Shown here: piece by piece, positions 48,501-59,129 of the stretch
Numbering within the stretch: the stretch's first letter is position 1
Layout of the letters: each line of letters opens with the position of its first letter
Origin: Aplectana chamaeleonis
Taxonomy: Eukaryota > Nematoda > Chromadorea > Rhabditida > Cosmocercidae
Direction: 5' to 3'
Assembly (NCBI GenBank): GCA_029168955.1
Contig: JAPDOI010000423.1
Span: 556,460-620,459 of the forward strand
Length of the DNA stretch: 64,000 nucleotides
The notes under the pieces: model-generated
Seen by the model: the letters and a program-made list of their open reading frames with translations, nothing else
Told to the model about the DNA's origin: nothing
Databases searched by the model: none
Program-made: the position numbers and the translations under genes

Positions 48501-51500
48501 TGGGCGGATGCTATACCCCTCTCCAAAATTTTCCAAACCCCATGGTGGGTGTCCCATTCAAGTCTAATCGATAGACTGGGGAACTTACCTTACTGCCACC
48601 GCGCGAAGTGCGCGATGATGTAAGTACTTACTCGAGGCTGCCTGCAGTGAACTTATGATAAAATTGTGCTCCGTATGTGGCACGGGTTTGATTCTAGCGT
48701 TCAACGTGTAATACGATTTGCCTGAGCGAACATGTTTTCCTCTGTTTCGAATTTTCCCTGCAGGACCGAGGTAACGAAATTTGGTGCGCCCCCGCCTCGC
48801 GCCTGATGATTCTCCACTCGCAAAACATGGGCCCCGCCGCTCGCCCTTGGTCGGAAATTCCCGGGCACACGGCCCTCCGACGTTCTGAGTAGATCCAGCA
48901 TACGAAAGCCGTTGCTGTTTCTGATGCCGTTTCCGTGTTGGCCAATCCTCAAACTGCCGACATTTGCGTTGCCCAGAGTTGCATTGAAGTCTCCACAAAT
49001 GAAATTGTAGTGAAACTTTTCCCTCCTGATTGCTGCCTCTAGTTCACAGTAGAAGTTATCTTTCTCCTCATCTTCTGCCACATTTGTTGGTGCATAGCAG
49101 TTCACGAGGAGATAAGGGTCTTCTGCTCAGTCCTCAATCGTAACACAGCTAAACAGGGACCCTGAATTTCGTGCGAGTGGACGACGGGCTGAAGTTCAGG
49201 ATGAACAAGGAAGCCGACTCCTCCAATATTCTAAGCAGCAACCTTCTGTCCCATTACGATCAGTTCTCCTTCATCCGTGTTCCTCGTGTACGCTTCTTTC
49301 ACCTTAGTTTCCTGTAAGCAAATAACGTCATATTCAATTCTTCTAGACAGATGTAAGAGAGTTCTGAGGTCTGCGTCCGATGCGTCTGTTCGACAGTTGT
49401 GCGTGAAGGTGTATAGACATTGTCCGCGTTGGGTGTGGAGTTTTCCAGTGACGCCCCGTCCCGTTCCTCGTCCGTCCTCGGTAGAGGCATCTCCGGGCGT
49501 CGTGGGAGAGCATATCCGATTTCACGTCGGTTTCATAATATTAGTGGATTTAGAAGCCAGGTTTGCAGCCTAGTTACTCCCAGAGTGCAGAGCCGGTGCT
49601 ATCGGGAGCCGCCCGTTCTCACATTAGTAAAACTAATGCTACGTCAAACTGCGTGAGCGTTTGTGAGGTGGGCATTTCACAGGACAAATCCTGATCATAA
49701 ATGTTCACCCTTTCACCACGATGAGGTGACACATAAAGGAGGTAAATAGTAATAAGAATAATTTTCGCGGGCCACGTGGTAATGGTTGGAGGGCCGTCGA
49801 CATGCGGCTGGCCGGCAACCCAAGCGCGTGCCATCCACGGAAAATGACTGCAAGCCACCTGAAAAGATCGGCAGGCCATCGACATGAAGCTGGCCGGCGA
49901 ACCAAAGCGAGCGGCCGGAGGATGGAGACCGCGTGCCAGCTGGGAAAGGTTCGCGGGTCGTCACCCTGAATACCTGAGTCGCTATCAAAATAGCGAGATA
50001 ATAGCTGCGTTGCGAACTCGTGGACAGACCATATAGTCAGCGCCGCCCGTATAGGCAGGATCCGTGTAGGACTAACTCTGCCAATTCGAGACTTCATGCT
50101 CCAGGAAAAGCGGCCTTTATCACACTCTATTATCATTAGGCATCAAATTCACCTTTAGTGCAGTCATCAAAGCTTATCCGCGCAAAGGGTGAAATTGCGG
50201 AGCGGTTGGATATCAGTTAGCGCAAAAAGTGAAAATACCGCCAGCGCTAAGGCCTCGGTCATAGTTGGATGATCGGTGTAGCCAGCCCGGTTGATAATCA
50301 TGAAAGACATGCATGAGGTGAGATGCAAAAAACACCCGATGTGGCTGACCCGACCGATGTTCACATGATATAAGGTAAGAAATGAACGATATCCATGATA
50401 TCGTTCCACATATTTCGTACATATTGACCGCGTCAGACACACATAGATACACCGGGTGTTTTTAGCAACCTCCTTCATCCATGTTTCTCATACGTATCGA
50501 CCGGGCTGGCCACGGTGATTTTCTTAACCAACTCTGACAGGGGCCTAACATGTTAAGGCATATCAGTTGTTGAGCGGCTGGATATCAATCAGCGCAAAGG
50601 GTGAAATGACCGCCGGTGATGGCATCTAATGAATTTCTAAACAAGTAAAAACATCTCAGTGGAAACATGATAAAAGAAGTGATCACGTCTCAATGTGTTT
50701 ACCATGAGCACAACCGGTATAAAAGCTGCCTGATCTCGTTAGAGTCTTAATTCGGCATTCTGATGCCGGCCCTGGAAGGTGACTTCGGGTCACTCTCCGG
50801 AGGCAAGCATAATTTTGTCTGCTGGGAGGATACAGTGAGTATCCTTACAGCGGGGGGGGGCGAGTTACGCCGCGGTCCGCAGAGGGTGGCTCCTCACCGC
50901 AGACCTCGGTGAAGATTACGCCCATGTTGCGTACAAAAGGGGAACTTTCTGTGCTGTGGACCATCAAATTCGTAGAATTTTCGAGGTAAACTCACCCATT
51001 TTCCGAGTTAAATTCACCTCATTTTCGCGTTAAGTTGTACCCTTTCTCGCTGCAAATTCGCACCATTTTCACGGGATATTCGCCCCATTCTAACCTATCC
51101 TAGCGGCAAATTCACCCATACAGTGAATTTAACGCGGCAAATTAAGACTTCATGCCGACTCGTACATGAGCATCAAGTCTCTTTTGCTGAGGCATCAAGT
51201 CTCGAATTGGCAGAGAAGATTTTGAGACTCTCTTTCATTAAATGCTCCAGCTCTCAGCTGTACTAGAAATCAGTCAAAAACGGCATGGAAAACGTCGTTT
51301 GCTGTTCTAGTCTGCATCCCACCGCTTGTTTACTCTGCCGACGGGTTGCCAGACCTCCTCGGCGAGGCCTGTACAGTTAGGACCGTGGATTGCCTTCCGA
51401 AGAAAAAACATTCGTATCTCACCAGCAGCTTGCGCGGGCGGCTTAAATCTCACCAGCGACCGGCGGTATGGTAAGCTGATCGGCTGCGCTCTTCTCTCGT

Positions 51501-54500
51501 ACTTAGCGGGCCGGCGCACGCGACCGCAGCGGGTGAGATTTTAATGTTTTTTTCTTGATAACGCAAGCCACGGACATAATAATTATAGACGTTACTATAC
51601 TAGACGGGCGGGGCACTAAGGATTCAAGACCGAAATGAAATGAAACACCGCATGAATTAGGCCGGGATCATAGTCCTGCGACGAGCGACGCGACGCAATG
51701 TTTCCCATCAAGATCGAAGGAAAATCGATATGCCTCACATGCACTCCTGCTGGTCGCAGGAAGTATGATTCCGGCCCTACAGGTATCATAGTTGAATCCA
51801 TGATTCAGGACAAGAGCTGTGCATACATGGGCTATTACAAATCAGGAACATGCGAAGAGACATTCAAGAGACAAGGCGAACTGAATGTGACAACACCAAA
51901 GGGGGTGAGGTTTCCATCGTTCACATTACTCAAAGGCACAGTTCGCGATAGAAACGATTTTTGAGCTGTCTTTGTGAGAATGTAGATTTGGTCATCAAAA
52001 AAGTAAAAGAAAGTGAAGAAACCCGAAAACTCTCGGGGAAAGCGCTCGTAAACAAGGAATAGCGGCTAATTACTGGTGTCTGCAGGCCAACTAATTAACA
52101 AGATTTTCCTTAATGCTTGTTTATCCGCGTTTTATTTTGCTGCTAAGGTAGTCAAAAGTCTCCATCAATGCTCAGAAATCACTTTAGAAGCAAAATAAAA
52201 GTTGTCGATACAGGCGTTTGTAGAAATCTTGATAACTGGAAGCGGGCGGACACCAAGAAAGAAGTTGTTCCGGAGCGTTTTTCCAGCAACTTCTCACTTA
52301 TTTTTGCATTTGTGATGGCCAGACCTACCTTCTTATGAGAATATCACAACAACCGCTTCTACCGCGAACCCTGCGTTCAAGATCATCTTCTCTCTCGAAG
52401 GTGGTATGCTCCAAACATCCCCGGTGAGTTGATGTCGGGATTCAATGCGAGCCCTTGTAGAGAAATTGTCCAATACACACTGCACTTACGCCAGAATTAT
52501 TACGGACATACTCGCGGGTTGTAGGAGCATGCCAGGTCTGCAGGTCTATAGTTCAGGACAAGAGTTATGCAAACCTATGCTTACATGGTGAACATCTTTA
52601 CTTGTACACTGTTGCTAGACATATTCGAAAAGCGCAGGAGATTCGCCTGAGTATGCTGTGTATACAGTTGCTACAGTCGATTTTAGCTGTCGTCTGTAGC
52701 ACCAGAAAATAGAAGAGTCGTCCTGAAGTAAAATATTTGAAAAAAAATCTGTTCTCAGAAGCTAACATTTTTGCGCAGTTTCTGTGAATGGTTGTATTTT
52801 GTTCCATGAGAATTCTTTGCCCTTTGTTGGCTGTAATACTCTGCTTAACAACGAAGAATTTCCAGAAGAATGGGACGTGTTCCGTGTACGCAAGCAAGAA
52901 TGCAGGGCTGTTTGCGGCTTTATGCACCTGCACAACTGATGGATGTAACGATAAAGTTGCTATCACGGTAATACATCTCTTGGCCTATCCTTGACACGAA
53001 TTTTCGGCTGCAAGCCAGGCTCGCATTGCTAGTGGGCACTAGGCCACGCGCGATATTCTTCTGTGGTCTGTACAGTGAGAAGAGAGAATCACAATGGCTT
53101 GAGGTGTGTGCATGAAGAAAATTTCATGCACAATATTATTTCAGGAAGCCGCCAATAAATACTTGATGGATCCGAAGAATTTGCTGGCTGCTGACAAAAA
53201 GGAATGGTTTGCCACTCGGGATGGGGACGACACAGAGTATATGCTTTGTCTGACGCGAAGTGCGAATGATCGTCTGTACGTTGATTCACGCTGTAAGGAC
53301 TGAGTCGGAACAGTTTCAAATCGAGAAAAGGGAGTGGCTCAGGATATCTAAAACGATTTTCTGTTTTTACTTACAGGGGCACCACTCAAGCGTATTCTGA
53401 AGTAAGCAAAATGAAGTAATAATCTAGCGAGGATGGCCTTGCTACTAGTAATAAAATTTCAGAGCGTACGTTCCCCTAATCTAAATCCGAAAAACTCAAG
53501 AGCTCCAAGCGGTAGCCAAGAGAAGTGAAAATGTGGACTTCTATCAAGCTTTACCCACCATAAAAATTCGAAGCACTTCAAAAGGACCTCATTTTAAAGT
53601 TTAGTGCACCAAAACACAACCCTGTAGGGAGTGTGAGCAAAAGAAAAATCAATATCCCCAGGGTTCCAGAGATGAAGTAAAACTTTCGTCCGAAAATTGT
53701 CTGCGGGATTTATTAGGGCGCTAAACACGAATATGAGATCTGTTTTTAACTTTTCGGACAATGACGGTAGTTTACAATTTACACCCTACACCTGCGACTC
53801 TGTCACACGCGGTAGTCTATGGGACAGGGGCTCTGTACACACATGAGGAGGAGTTGTCCCGTTTTCGCAGTTCGACACGTCACGCCACTCAATGCAAGCG
53901 AAGTGGTCCCGAGTGGAATCAGAGCTGCGAAGGGCCAGACATCACCTCCCTCGGTGTTTAGAGAGACCATGTCCCGTTGTCTATCGAAAAATTGAGAACT
54001 GACCTTGTGTCCGTTTTCGGAACCCTAAATAACCACTTAACCTGTGAGTAAATCAATCCAACGGTCAGCTAATAACATCGAACTTCTGTCCGAATGAAAC
54101 TGTCCGCACATGCGGTCGGGGTGCGTGTCGAGCGGAAGTCGCGAGAAATTTTTTGAAAGAGCCCTCCCACGACTGCAAACGGCTGACAAAAGTATGTATT
54201 ATTCATTTCGCCTCTTAAAATCTTGCTATTCGATGTACAGGTCCGAAAATGCCGTCGCGACGGTCGCTAAACACGCTGGCCGAACGCGTGAGGGGATAGC
54301 CTCATTCGGACAGACCCTAAGAGTCCTAGTATTCAATTCATTCAGGAAACCTAAAACCAAAGAAGCAGACAGTAGTATAATGCTGTATATTTTCATTGGC
54401 ATTGGAGTCGCTATTCTTCTCATCATTATCCTAATTGTGGTCATTTGCGTTGTGAAGGCACGTAAGGGAAAGTCGAGCAGGTCCTCGGCAGGGAAGTCGA

Positions 54501-56780
54501 AAAAGACAAAGAGTAAGGTAAGGAACAACTGTAATCGTTGCAAGGTAAAAAAGCGAAAAAGTTCAATCCAGGCGTAGCCTTTTTCGCAACGAGGGTCAAA
54601 CTAATCAGGCTCATAACGCGGGTTGACCAACAACTCTTACTCTGGTAGAAATTGCCGCGACAGTGCCGGGATAGTGCTTCTTCGGCTCCTACAGGCATCG
54701 AAGCGGCATAAGAGCGGTGCCGCAGCGGCTCCACGATCGATCGTTGCGCATGTGCCAAAATAGGACCGACTGGGAATAACTCTAATAAAATCAATTATGA
54801 GTTAGAATCCAACTAGGCGGAGCTTAGGGGCAAAATTACGGACCTGCGGTTGTCACGTCTTCTGTATGACAGGGAACGAGGGTATCCCCATTGTTGCGAC
54901 CGAGGAGATAGGGGATTTACAGGTGGCATGGATCCTAGTGACACTTTGCGCTCCCAGCTGAAGGGTGGTGCAAATTCGGTGCCATATGCACATGCATACA
55001 TACATATGCCATATACAGGTGCACGGAGTTTGCACCAACCTTCAATGGAGAACGCAAAGTATCACTAGGATCCATACCGATGTTACCTAAAACTCGGGTA
55101 ATTGTGCCGGTGACAGTCTCGATTTGCCACGCAAAACATTGCCGCCGCGGCTTTGCCGATGCATCTTCTCGGGGCCTGTGCGGTTCTAACGGGGAGCAGC
55201 TGCGGTAATATCGCGGTAATATCAAGGCGTTGCTGAGGCTCAAGACACCGCAAGAAAACCGTCTCGGCTTAGTGATGATTGTGCATCCGCATCGGTACTA
55301 CCGCGAAGTTATCGCGGCACAGTCGAAGATCACGGTGCTTTCCCAGCTTTGTCGCACCAAGTTTTTCCGGAATAATCGCTAGGTGACCATCGGCATTTTT
55401 GCGTTCTAAAATTAAAGGCTCTTGGAGTGTTGTTGTGAAAAGTCATAGAGGATTTTCAATGTGTATTGAATCTATCAAATGAATTGCGGTAACCAGTCTA
55501 TGTTCATTGTAATGTTCCCATAATCCCATGCAAGTCTGCCACCAATTCACCGATCCCGGAGAGGTGAAAACCTTGGTTGACCGTCGGTGAAGATCTATCA
55601 CTCGAACATGTGCGGCGCCACTGGCAGCCGAGTCGCTGGTTATAACTGCAACTGGGCTCCGGAGAGGGGCAGTCTGAATAAATCAGCGGACCTCGAACTG
55701 TCTCCGAAGTCGCTTTTACGTCTTTGAAAGAACGTTTTCTGTATAATGTCAATGCTGTTCTGCTCCCGAGAGCTATCACACTTCTTTCCTATGGAAAACA
55801 CAAAGTCAGCGTTCACGACGAAGAAGTTGCCCTTTTTTTGGCAAAGATCTAAGGTTTACCACCATCTAACAAGAGTAAGAACGGAAGTACGACGAAAAGC
55901 TGCCAGGAAGTTGGTGAACATCTCATGGACCAGCCGTGTACCCAATGGACCACTCCGCCTGCGTCGTACAACAATTGGTTACCGTTTGTTTCACCAAAGG
56001 AACGGTTGCCGAATTTCTGAATATTCTTTTTCGCAAAAGCATTTAACACCCAAACATGTGCACTGCCCCATCTTATTTTTTTAGAGTTTTCGGCACAAGA
56101 AACAGAAAACAAAGTCACATACCTAAGAATTTTGATGCGCAAAACCATTCCCGATGTTAGGTTAGACGCGTTGTCTGCAGTCTCCCGAAACACACCATCA
56201 GACATGGCTAAAATCGTCAGAGATTACTTTGAACAGTTTTTCTCCGGTATTTGGGAGTTTTGTGGAAACTTATTCCTATTAACCTCTACTTCGTGGACTT
56301 ACCTACTCAAAAACATCAAACACTAGAATACGGTTTTTATCGTGAACACTGCCTTTGAAAATTTAGTTTCCAAGAGTCGAGTTCTGAAATTATCATGGCG
56401 CAAATATACAAATATTAGAAATATTAGAATAGGACACAAACACTTATCAATCTTAAATGATTTATGTTGGGGCTGTTTCGCATCTTAGGCCCTAGTTATA
56501 CGTCAGCGTTTCGCTGCCGCTGGTTTTTGCGGGACGTCTGCGATTGGTCAGATTTCGAAATTGACCAATAAAAGACATGTCGCGGAAGCCAGCGGCGGCG
56601 AAACGCTGGTGTATAACTAGGGCCTTAATCAGAATGACAATGGAGAGAAAATCTCCATGTCTGGGTCAATAATACCAATGATGTCAGGTCAAAGCAAGTA
56701 TGTAGCTATTAATGTGAAACTCAAATAAACATGCAATTCAGACAACGAAGACAAAGAAAAGCAAGAGCGGGAAGAAGTGA
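45571..56780 (+). CDS. Predicted Ly6/three-finger-like single-pass membrane protein, 8 exons, 236 aa
   Basis: Exons: 45571-45657, 45701-45716 (tentative micro-exon), 51783-51904, 52866-52967, 53145-53292, 53377-53401 (micro-exon), 54346-54517, 56742-56780 (TGA); total 711 nt, all phases compatible. The start is a short hydrophobic leader (MIFIAALQRSLT) before LKCWTSNEGG, a weak signal peptide. Eight cysteines follow at residues 15, 47, 58, 80, 95, 97, 102 and 144, with CTCTTDGCND at 95-104 resembling the C-x-C...CN end of Ly6/uPAR-type three-finger domains. Residues 178-203 form one transmembrane helix (IMLYIFIGIGVAILLIIILI...), and the tail is Lys/Ser/Thr-rich to the end. Likely a type I plasma-membrane protein of unknown role. 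The 6-kb second intron contains a 5-kb mobile element. Ly6 assignment is by cysteine pattern only. Confidence 0.6.
46182..47150. repeat. Hairpin with a MITE in its loop
   Basis: AAGCACGCCCATGCCGGTCATTATTTCCGCAGAGCTACCGTAACCCTCC (left) is complementary to GGAGGGTTACGGTAGCCCTGCGGAAAAAATGATCAGCATGAGCGTGCTT (right), and CATAACATGCGGGGTATAAAAG-type inner arms continue. A separate element occupies the loop (46469-46775). Confidence 0.8.
46469..46775. mobile_element. 305-bp TCAGGGATGAGCGGA hairpin MITE
   Basis: TCAGGGATGAGCGGAAC at the left and TCCGCTCATCCCTGA at the right are complementary. The interior is built of TTTCGGAA/GCGGAACGCG repeats. A diverged related left end appears near 4954 (TAGGGATGAGCGCAAACCC). 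Confidence 0.75.
47340..49500 (-). pseudogene. RTE-type LINE fragment (endonuclease and linker, no RT), interrupted by an element
   Basis: On the - strand from about 49400: a LSRRIEYDVICLQETK-type block, KVKEAYTRNTDEGELIV, NIGGVGFLVHPELQPVVHS, NCYAPTN, FICGDFNATLGN, GQHGNGIRNSNGFRMLDLL; then, beyond the insertion at 48270-48889, SHGNFLFEKKQHRRWTCQSP, LDHVLTNRRWSLIDTDVVPS, GSNQRLLRAKIRLN; and a linker block QGRSLKRCRYDFADYH...DMERIVTDFYTDLY at about 47560-47370. These are in RTE order. The terminal endonuclease motif SDH is changed to SNQ, stops occur, and the reverse transcriptase is absent. Confidence 0.82.
48270..48889. mobile_element. 620-bp CTCAGAACGTCGGAGGGCCG inverted-repeat element in the RTE fragment
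   Basis: Ends CTCAGAACGTCGGAGGGCCG and CGGCCCTCCGACGTTCTGAG are perfect complements over 20 bp; TA lies at 48268-48269 and 48890-48891. Excising it with one TA rejoins the RTE frame exactly (MLDL then LTSCNLSHGN). GC-rich subterminal arms, no coding. TA target suggests Tc1/mariner-type mobilisation. Confidence 0.9.
50980..51150. repeat. Degenerate minisatellite, roughly 25-30-bp unit
   Basis: Repeated AAATTCACCCATTTTC-type units (TAAACTCACCCATTTTCCGAG, TAAATTCACCTCATTTTCGCG, CAAATTCGCACCATTTTCACG). Intronic. Confidence 0.6.
51660..51777. mobile_element. GGCCGGAATCATAC-family MITE abutting a splice acceptor
   Basis: Ends GGCCGGGATCATAGTCC and GGAAGTATGATTCCGGCCC, with TA at 51658-51659 and 51778-51779. 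The next three bases are the CAG acceptor of the 51783 exon, so the polypyrimidine position is now element sequence. Confidence 0.85.
51934..52376. mobile_element. AGGCAGGGTTCGCG-family element (family A), copy 4, inverted
   Basis: TCAA at 51930-51933 and 52377-52380, with ends AGGCACAGTTCGCGATAGAA and TACCGCGAACCCTGCGT. The interior is the reverse complement of 17933-18374. In the intron after the 51783 exon. Confidence 0.85.
54086..54314. mobile_element. 230-bp GTCCGAATGAGACTGTC hairpin MITE, copy 3
   Basis: CTGTCCGAATGAAACTGTCC and GCCTCATTCGGACAGAC are complementary. Ends about 30 nt before the acceptor of the transmembrane exon (54346). Confidence 0.85.
54930..55072. mobile_element. 143-bp GGATCCTAGTGACACTTTGCG hairpin
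   Basis: GGATCCTAGTGACACTTTGCG and CGCAAAGTATCACTAGGATCC are complementary, enclosing further arms (GGTGGTGCAAATTCGG / CGGAGTTTGCACCAACC) and a CATATGCACATGCATACATACATATG loop. In the last intron of the Ly6-like gene. Confidence 0.8.
55801..56357. mobile_element. AGGCAGTGTTCACG-ended element, degenerate copy
   Basis: Left AAGTCAGCGTTCACGACG; right TTTTTATCGTGAACACTGCCTTTGAA. The interior shares the stretch AGCTGCCAGGAAGTTGGTGAAC...GGACCAGCCGTGTACCCAATGG, similar in inverted form to 12800-12890 (GGGCGGAGTGGCCCAATGGGTCGACTGGCCC). Noncoding. Confidence 0.6.
56485..56627. mobile_element. 140-bp GGCCCTAGTTATACGTCAGCG hairpin MITE
   Basis: GGCCCTAGTTATACGTCAGCGTTTCGC and GCGAAACGCTGGTGTATAACTAGGGCC are near-perfect complements, flanked by TTA on each side. 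Just upstream of the last exon of the Ly6-like gene. Confidence 0.88.
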
Positions 56781-57379
56781 ACAAGGTTTGGATTAAAATT
56801 GACGCAAACTGTACTTTTTTGACGATGTTTTACGTATTTTCAGAAAATGGCTGCAGATATGAATCATTTGTTTAAATGTTTGTGGACATGGACCAGTTGT
56901 TAAATGTCCTTCACCTTCATAAATTGAAGAAAATTCGTGTTACACTGCAGAAGCTCATAGCCGAAAGAAGCGGAAAGACATCGAGAAGCACCGTGTAGAA
57001 TGGGTTTCCTAGAATACTGAAAGGTATTCTGAAAAAGATCTAACTTCCGCGCAGTCGCCATCTTCGTCTGATGCCGTGTCAAAAATAATTTGATTGTTCG
57101 AATTATTGCTTGATCTTGCCACTACTTTTCAACATTTGTTTTACAATCATTGAGTAACTTTCTGCAGCTTCTCTCTTACATTAAGGCCTTTAAGAGTATA
57201 CCCGAGCGTTATTACATTCCTGGAACAGTTTTGAGGATCCACAATTTTCGCACTTTTGTCGAGTTAGAAAGGCGGGTACTAACCTACACGGGGAGGGCAC
57301 TTAGGATTCAGGTGAAATGAACCACCGATTGAAAACGCTATCAATCGAAGTATTTCTATGGAGGGATTCCCCCACTCGT

Positions 57380-57545
57380 CTAGGATAGTCTCTGAGAAAA
57401 CTCGCCGCGAACCTCCCGCAAACCTGCCGAGTCGCAGCTTATCAGGCGCCGACTCGGCAGGTTCAAGGCTACGATTCGGCAGGTCTAAGGCGCCGACACG
57501 GCAAATTCAAGGCGCCGTCTCGGCTGGTTCAAGGCGCCGACTGAA
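57380..57545. repeat. GC-rich tandem repeat, about 28-30-bp unit
   Basis: Units around GGCGCCGACTCGGCAGGTTCAA repeated about four times, preceded by GAACCTCCCGCAAACCTGCCGAG. An inverted related array lies at 63180-63420. Confidence 0.7.
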
Positions 57546-57562
57546 TATAGCTTATATTTACA

Positions 57563-58598
57563 AGGGAAGGATCCTCACAAGCCGTGGCCATTCTAAATGA
57601 TATATGCATTACTAGGACCAGTTTTTGACGTGGAATTTGAATTTTCACTCTGTAGCTGCGAATCCTCTGAACGGTGTTATGAGCATTTTTATATTGATTT
57701 CTATAAAAAATGGCGTTGTACCTGCCTTAACCTACAGAAACCTTCCTAAAAACCGAAAACGGATCTCATATTCGTGATCAGCACCCCAAATAACCCCCTG
57801 GACAATTTCAGAGCAAAATTTTTTTCGACCCTCGGACACACAAAAGACGCACGCAGGGTATCATGAAAACCATCCAGGACAGTTCGAAACTCCCGTTCAA
57901 TACTGTTTCCCTGTGTGATTTTGATGGTTGTTCGAAAGTTCACTTCATTTGTTGTTCTCACTGTGAGAATATCGTTTGTTTTGAACATTTTGTTCACAAT
58001 AACCAGATTTGCTCGTAGCTATAAAGTCGAGTAGTAAGTAGCAGTCCAATTATTTTCACAGTAAAACACCGGCCGCGGGGATGACATTCTCGACTGAAAC
58101 GCTTCATACTCCTTAAAAAAGGTCTTCCACAATGTTGCTGTTAATCTTCTACATTTTCAGTGATGGAAACGAGTATTTTGCAAGTGTGCAAAATTTTCGG
58201 GGGGCAGCTTGGATTCGAACCTGCGACCTTTTTTTATAGTGCAGCCCCCACTTCCACAGCGCCAACCGGTCACGACTGCAGGAGCGTCGACTTCATATAT
58301 GACGGCGCGCAGCCTCGTTCATCGTAGCAACATATTTCGGCGCTATAACACACTATGAGGTGATTACTGGTGTAGAAGTCACATCAGTGTATCTCAGGAT
58401 GCGAAAAAGACTCATGTAATTACGCATTATGATGCGTCTACGAGTGAAGAGCTAAAAATGCTCATACCATAACTCCGTCCAGAGGAATGATTCGCAGCTA
58501 CAGAGTAAAAATCCCAATTCTACGTCAAAAACTGGTCCTAGTGATGCATATAATGTTTAGAATGGCAGCGGCTTGTAATGATCCTTTCCTTGTTAGAG
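57563..58598. mobile_element. 1-kb inverted-repeat element
   Basis: Outer arms GGAAGGATCCTCACAAGCCGTGGCCATTCTAAA and TTTAGAATGGCAGCGGCTTGTAATGATCCTTTCC; inner arms TATATGCATTACTAGGACCAGTTTTTGACGT and ACGTCAAAAACTGGTCCTAGTGATGCATATA. Two nested boundaries suggest one element inside another. The interior carries a tRNA-like sequence and no transposase frame. Confidence 0.75.
58197..58270 (-). pseudogene. tRNA-like sequence with perfect B box, - strand
   Basis: The complement of GGATTCGAACC is GGTTCGAATCC with a GCAGG T-stem start, and TTGGCGCTGTGG upstream is A-box-like. The anticodon arm is interrupted by AAAAAAA, so this is probably a tRNA pseudogene or SINE head inside the 1-kb inverted-repeat element. 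Confidence 0.35.
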
Positions 58599-59129
58599 CA
58601 TGAATTTCATGCTTCCCCGCTGGCAAGCTAATCAGCTGCAAAACTTAGTGAAGGGGATAAAGTCCCTCTATCGTTTCTCCCTCACCTTACATGAAAGAGG
58701 CCATCCGGCTCCAAGTCACCTCAAGCAATGACAGGGGCGCCGGTGTGAGCTTGGTCGGCCCACTCATCTGTCCACCCAGCACATAGGCGTATCGTAGGCC
58801 GCGCTGGTTCGATCAGTCGTTAAACGTGCGCGTTTCCGGTCAACTACCGGAACAGTTTTGTGGTGTAGGTGACCCAATGGGAGCGACGCCGCCGCATATC
58901 TTGTGGAAGACTGCTTCCCTCCAATTCGTTAGACCATAGAACGAAACAGCTCCTGCAGGTGACCTCGATCGTCTTTTCTCCGGCAGGAGACCGCTGCCAG
59001 TGCCGGTGAGATTTAGCCGCGTGAGCAAGCTCGCTTGTATTTATGATTCGAGCACGGAACTCCCGTGGAACGAGCACGAACAACGAACGAAACACAATGG
59101 AGGGAGAGCAAAATATGCCGCACACTAGA
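58599..59129. other. Intergenic; nothing recognised
   Basis: Moderately GC-rich sequence with frames under 100 codons and no known domain. Confidence 0.4.

Larger units (their letters stand above)
45808..50806. mobile_element. About 5-kb inverted-repeat composite element in the Ly6-like gene's second intron
   Basis: CTCCGGAGAGTGACTTGAAGTCACCTTCCAGGGCCGGCAT (from about 45814) is complementary to ATGCCGGCCCTGGAAGGTGACTTCGGGTCACTCTCCGGAG (to about 50804). Between the arms are a hairpin (46182-47150), an RTE fragment (47340-49500), an inverted-repeat element in that fragment (48270-48889) and short TA-rich repeats. No transposase was identified, so single-element status is an inference from the arms. 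Confidence 0.55.

Noticed and set aside
53145..53275. Alternative donor GTACGT at 53276 joining directly to exon 54346
   Set aside because: Phase-compatible, but it requires ignoring the better donor at 53293 and the well-bounded 25-nt exon. Kept only as a possible isoform.
53293..53303. TGA at 53301 as the end of the Ly6-like gene
   Set aside because: A strong donor (GTAAGG) precedes it, and the 25-nt exon at 53377 followed by the transmembrane exon keeps phase, so the stop is probably intronic.
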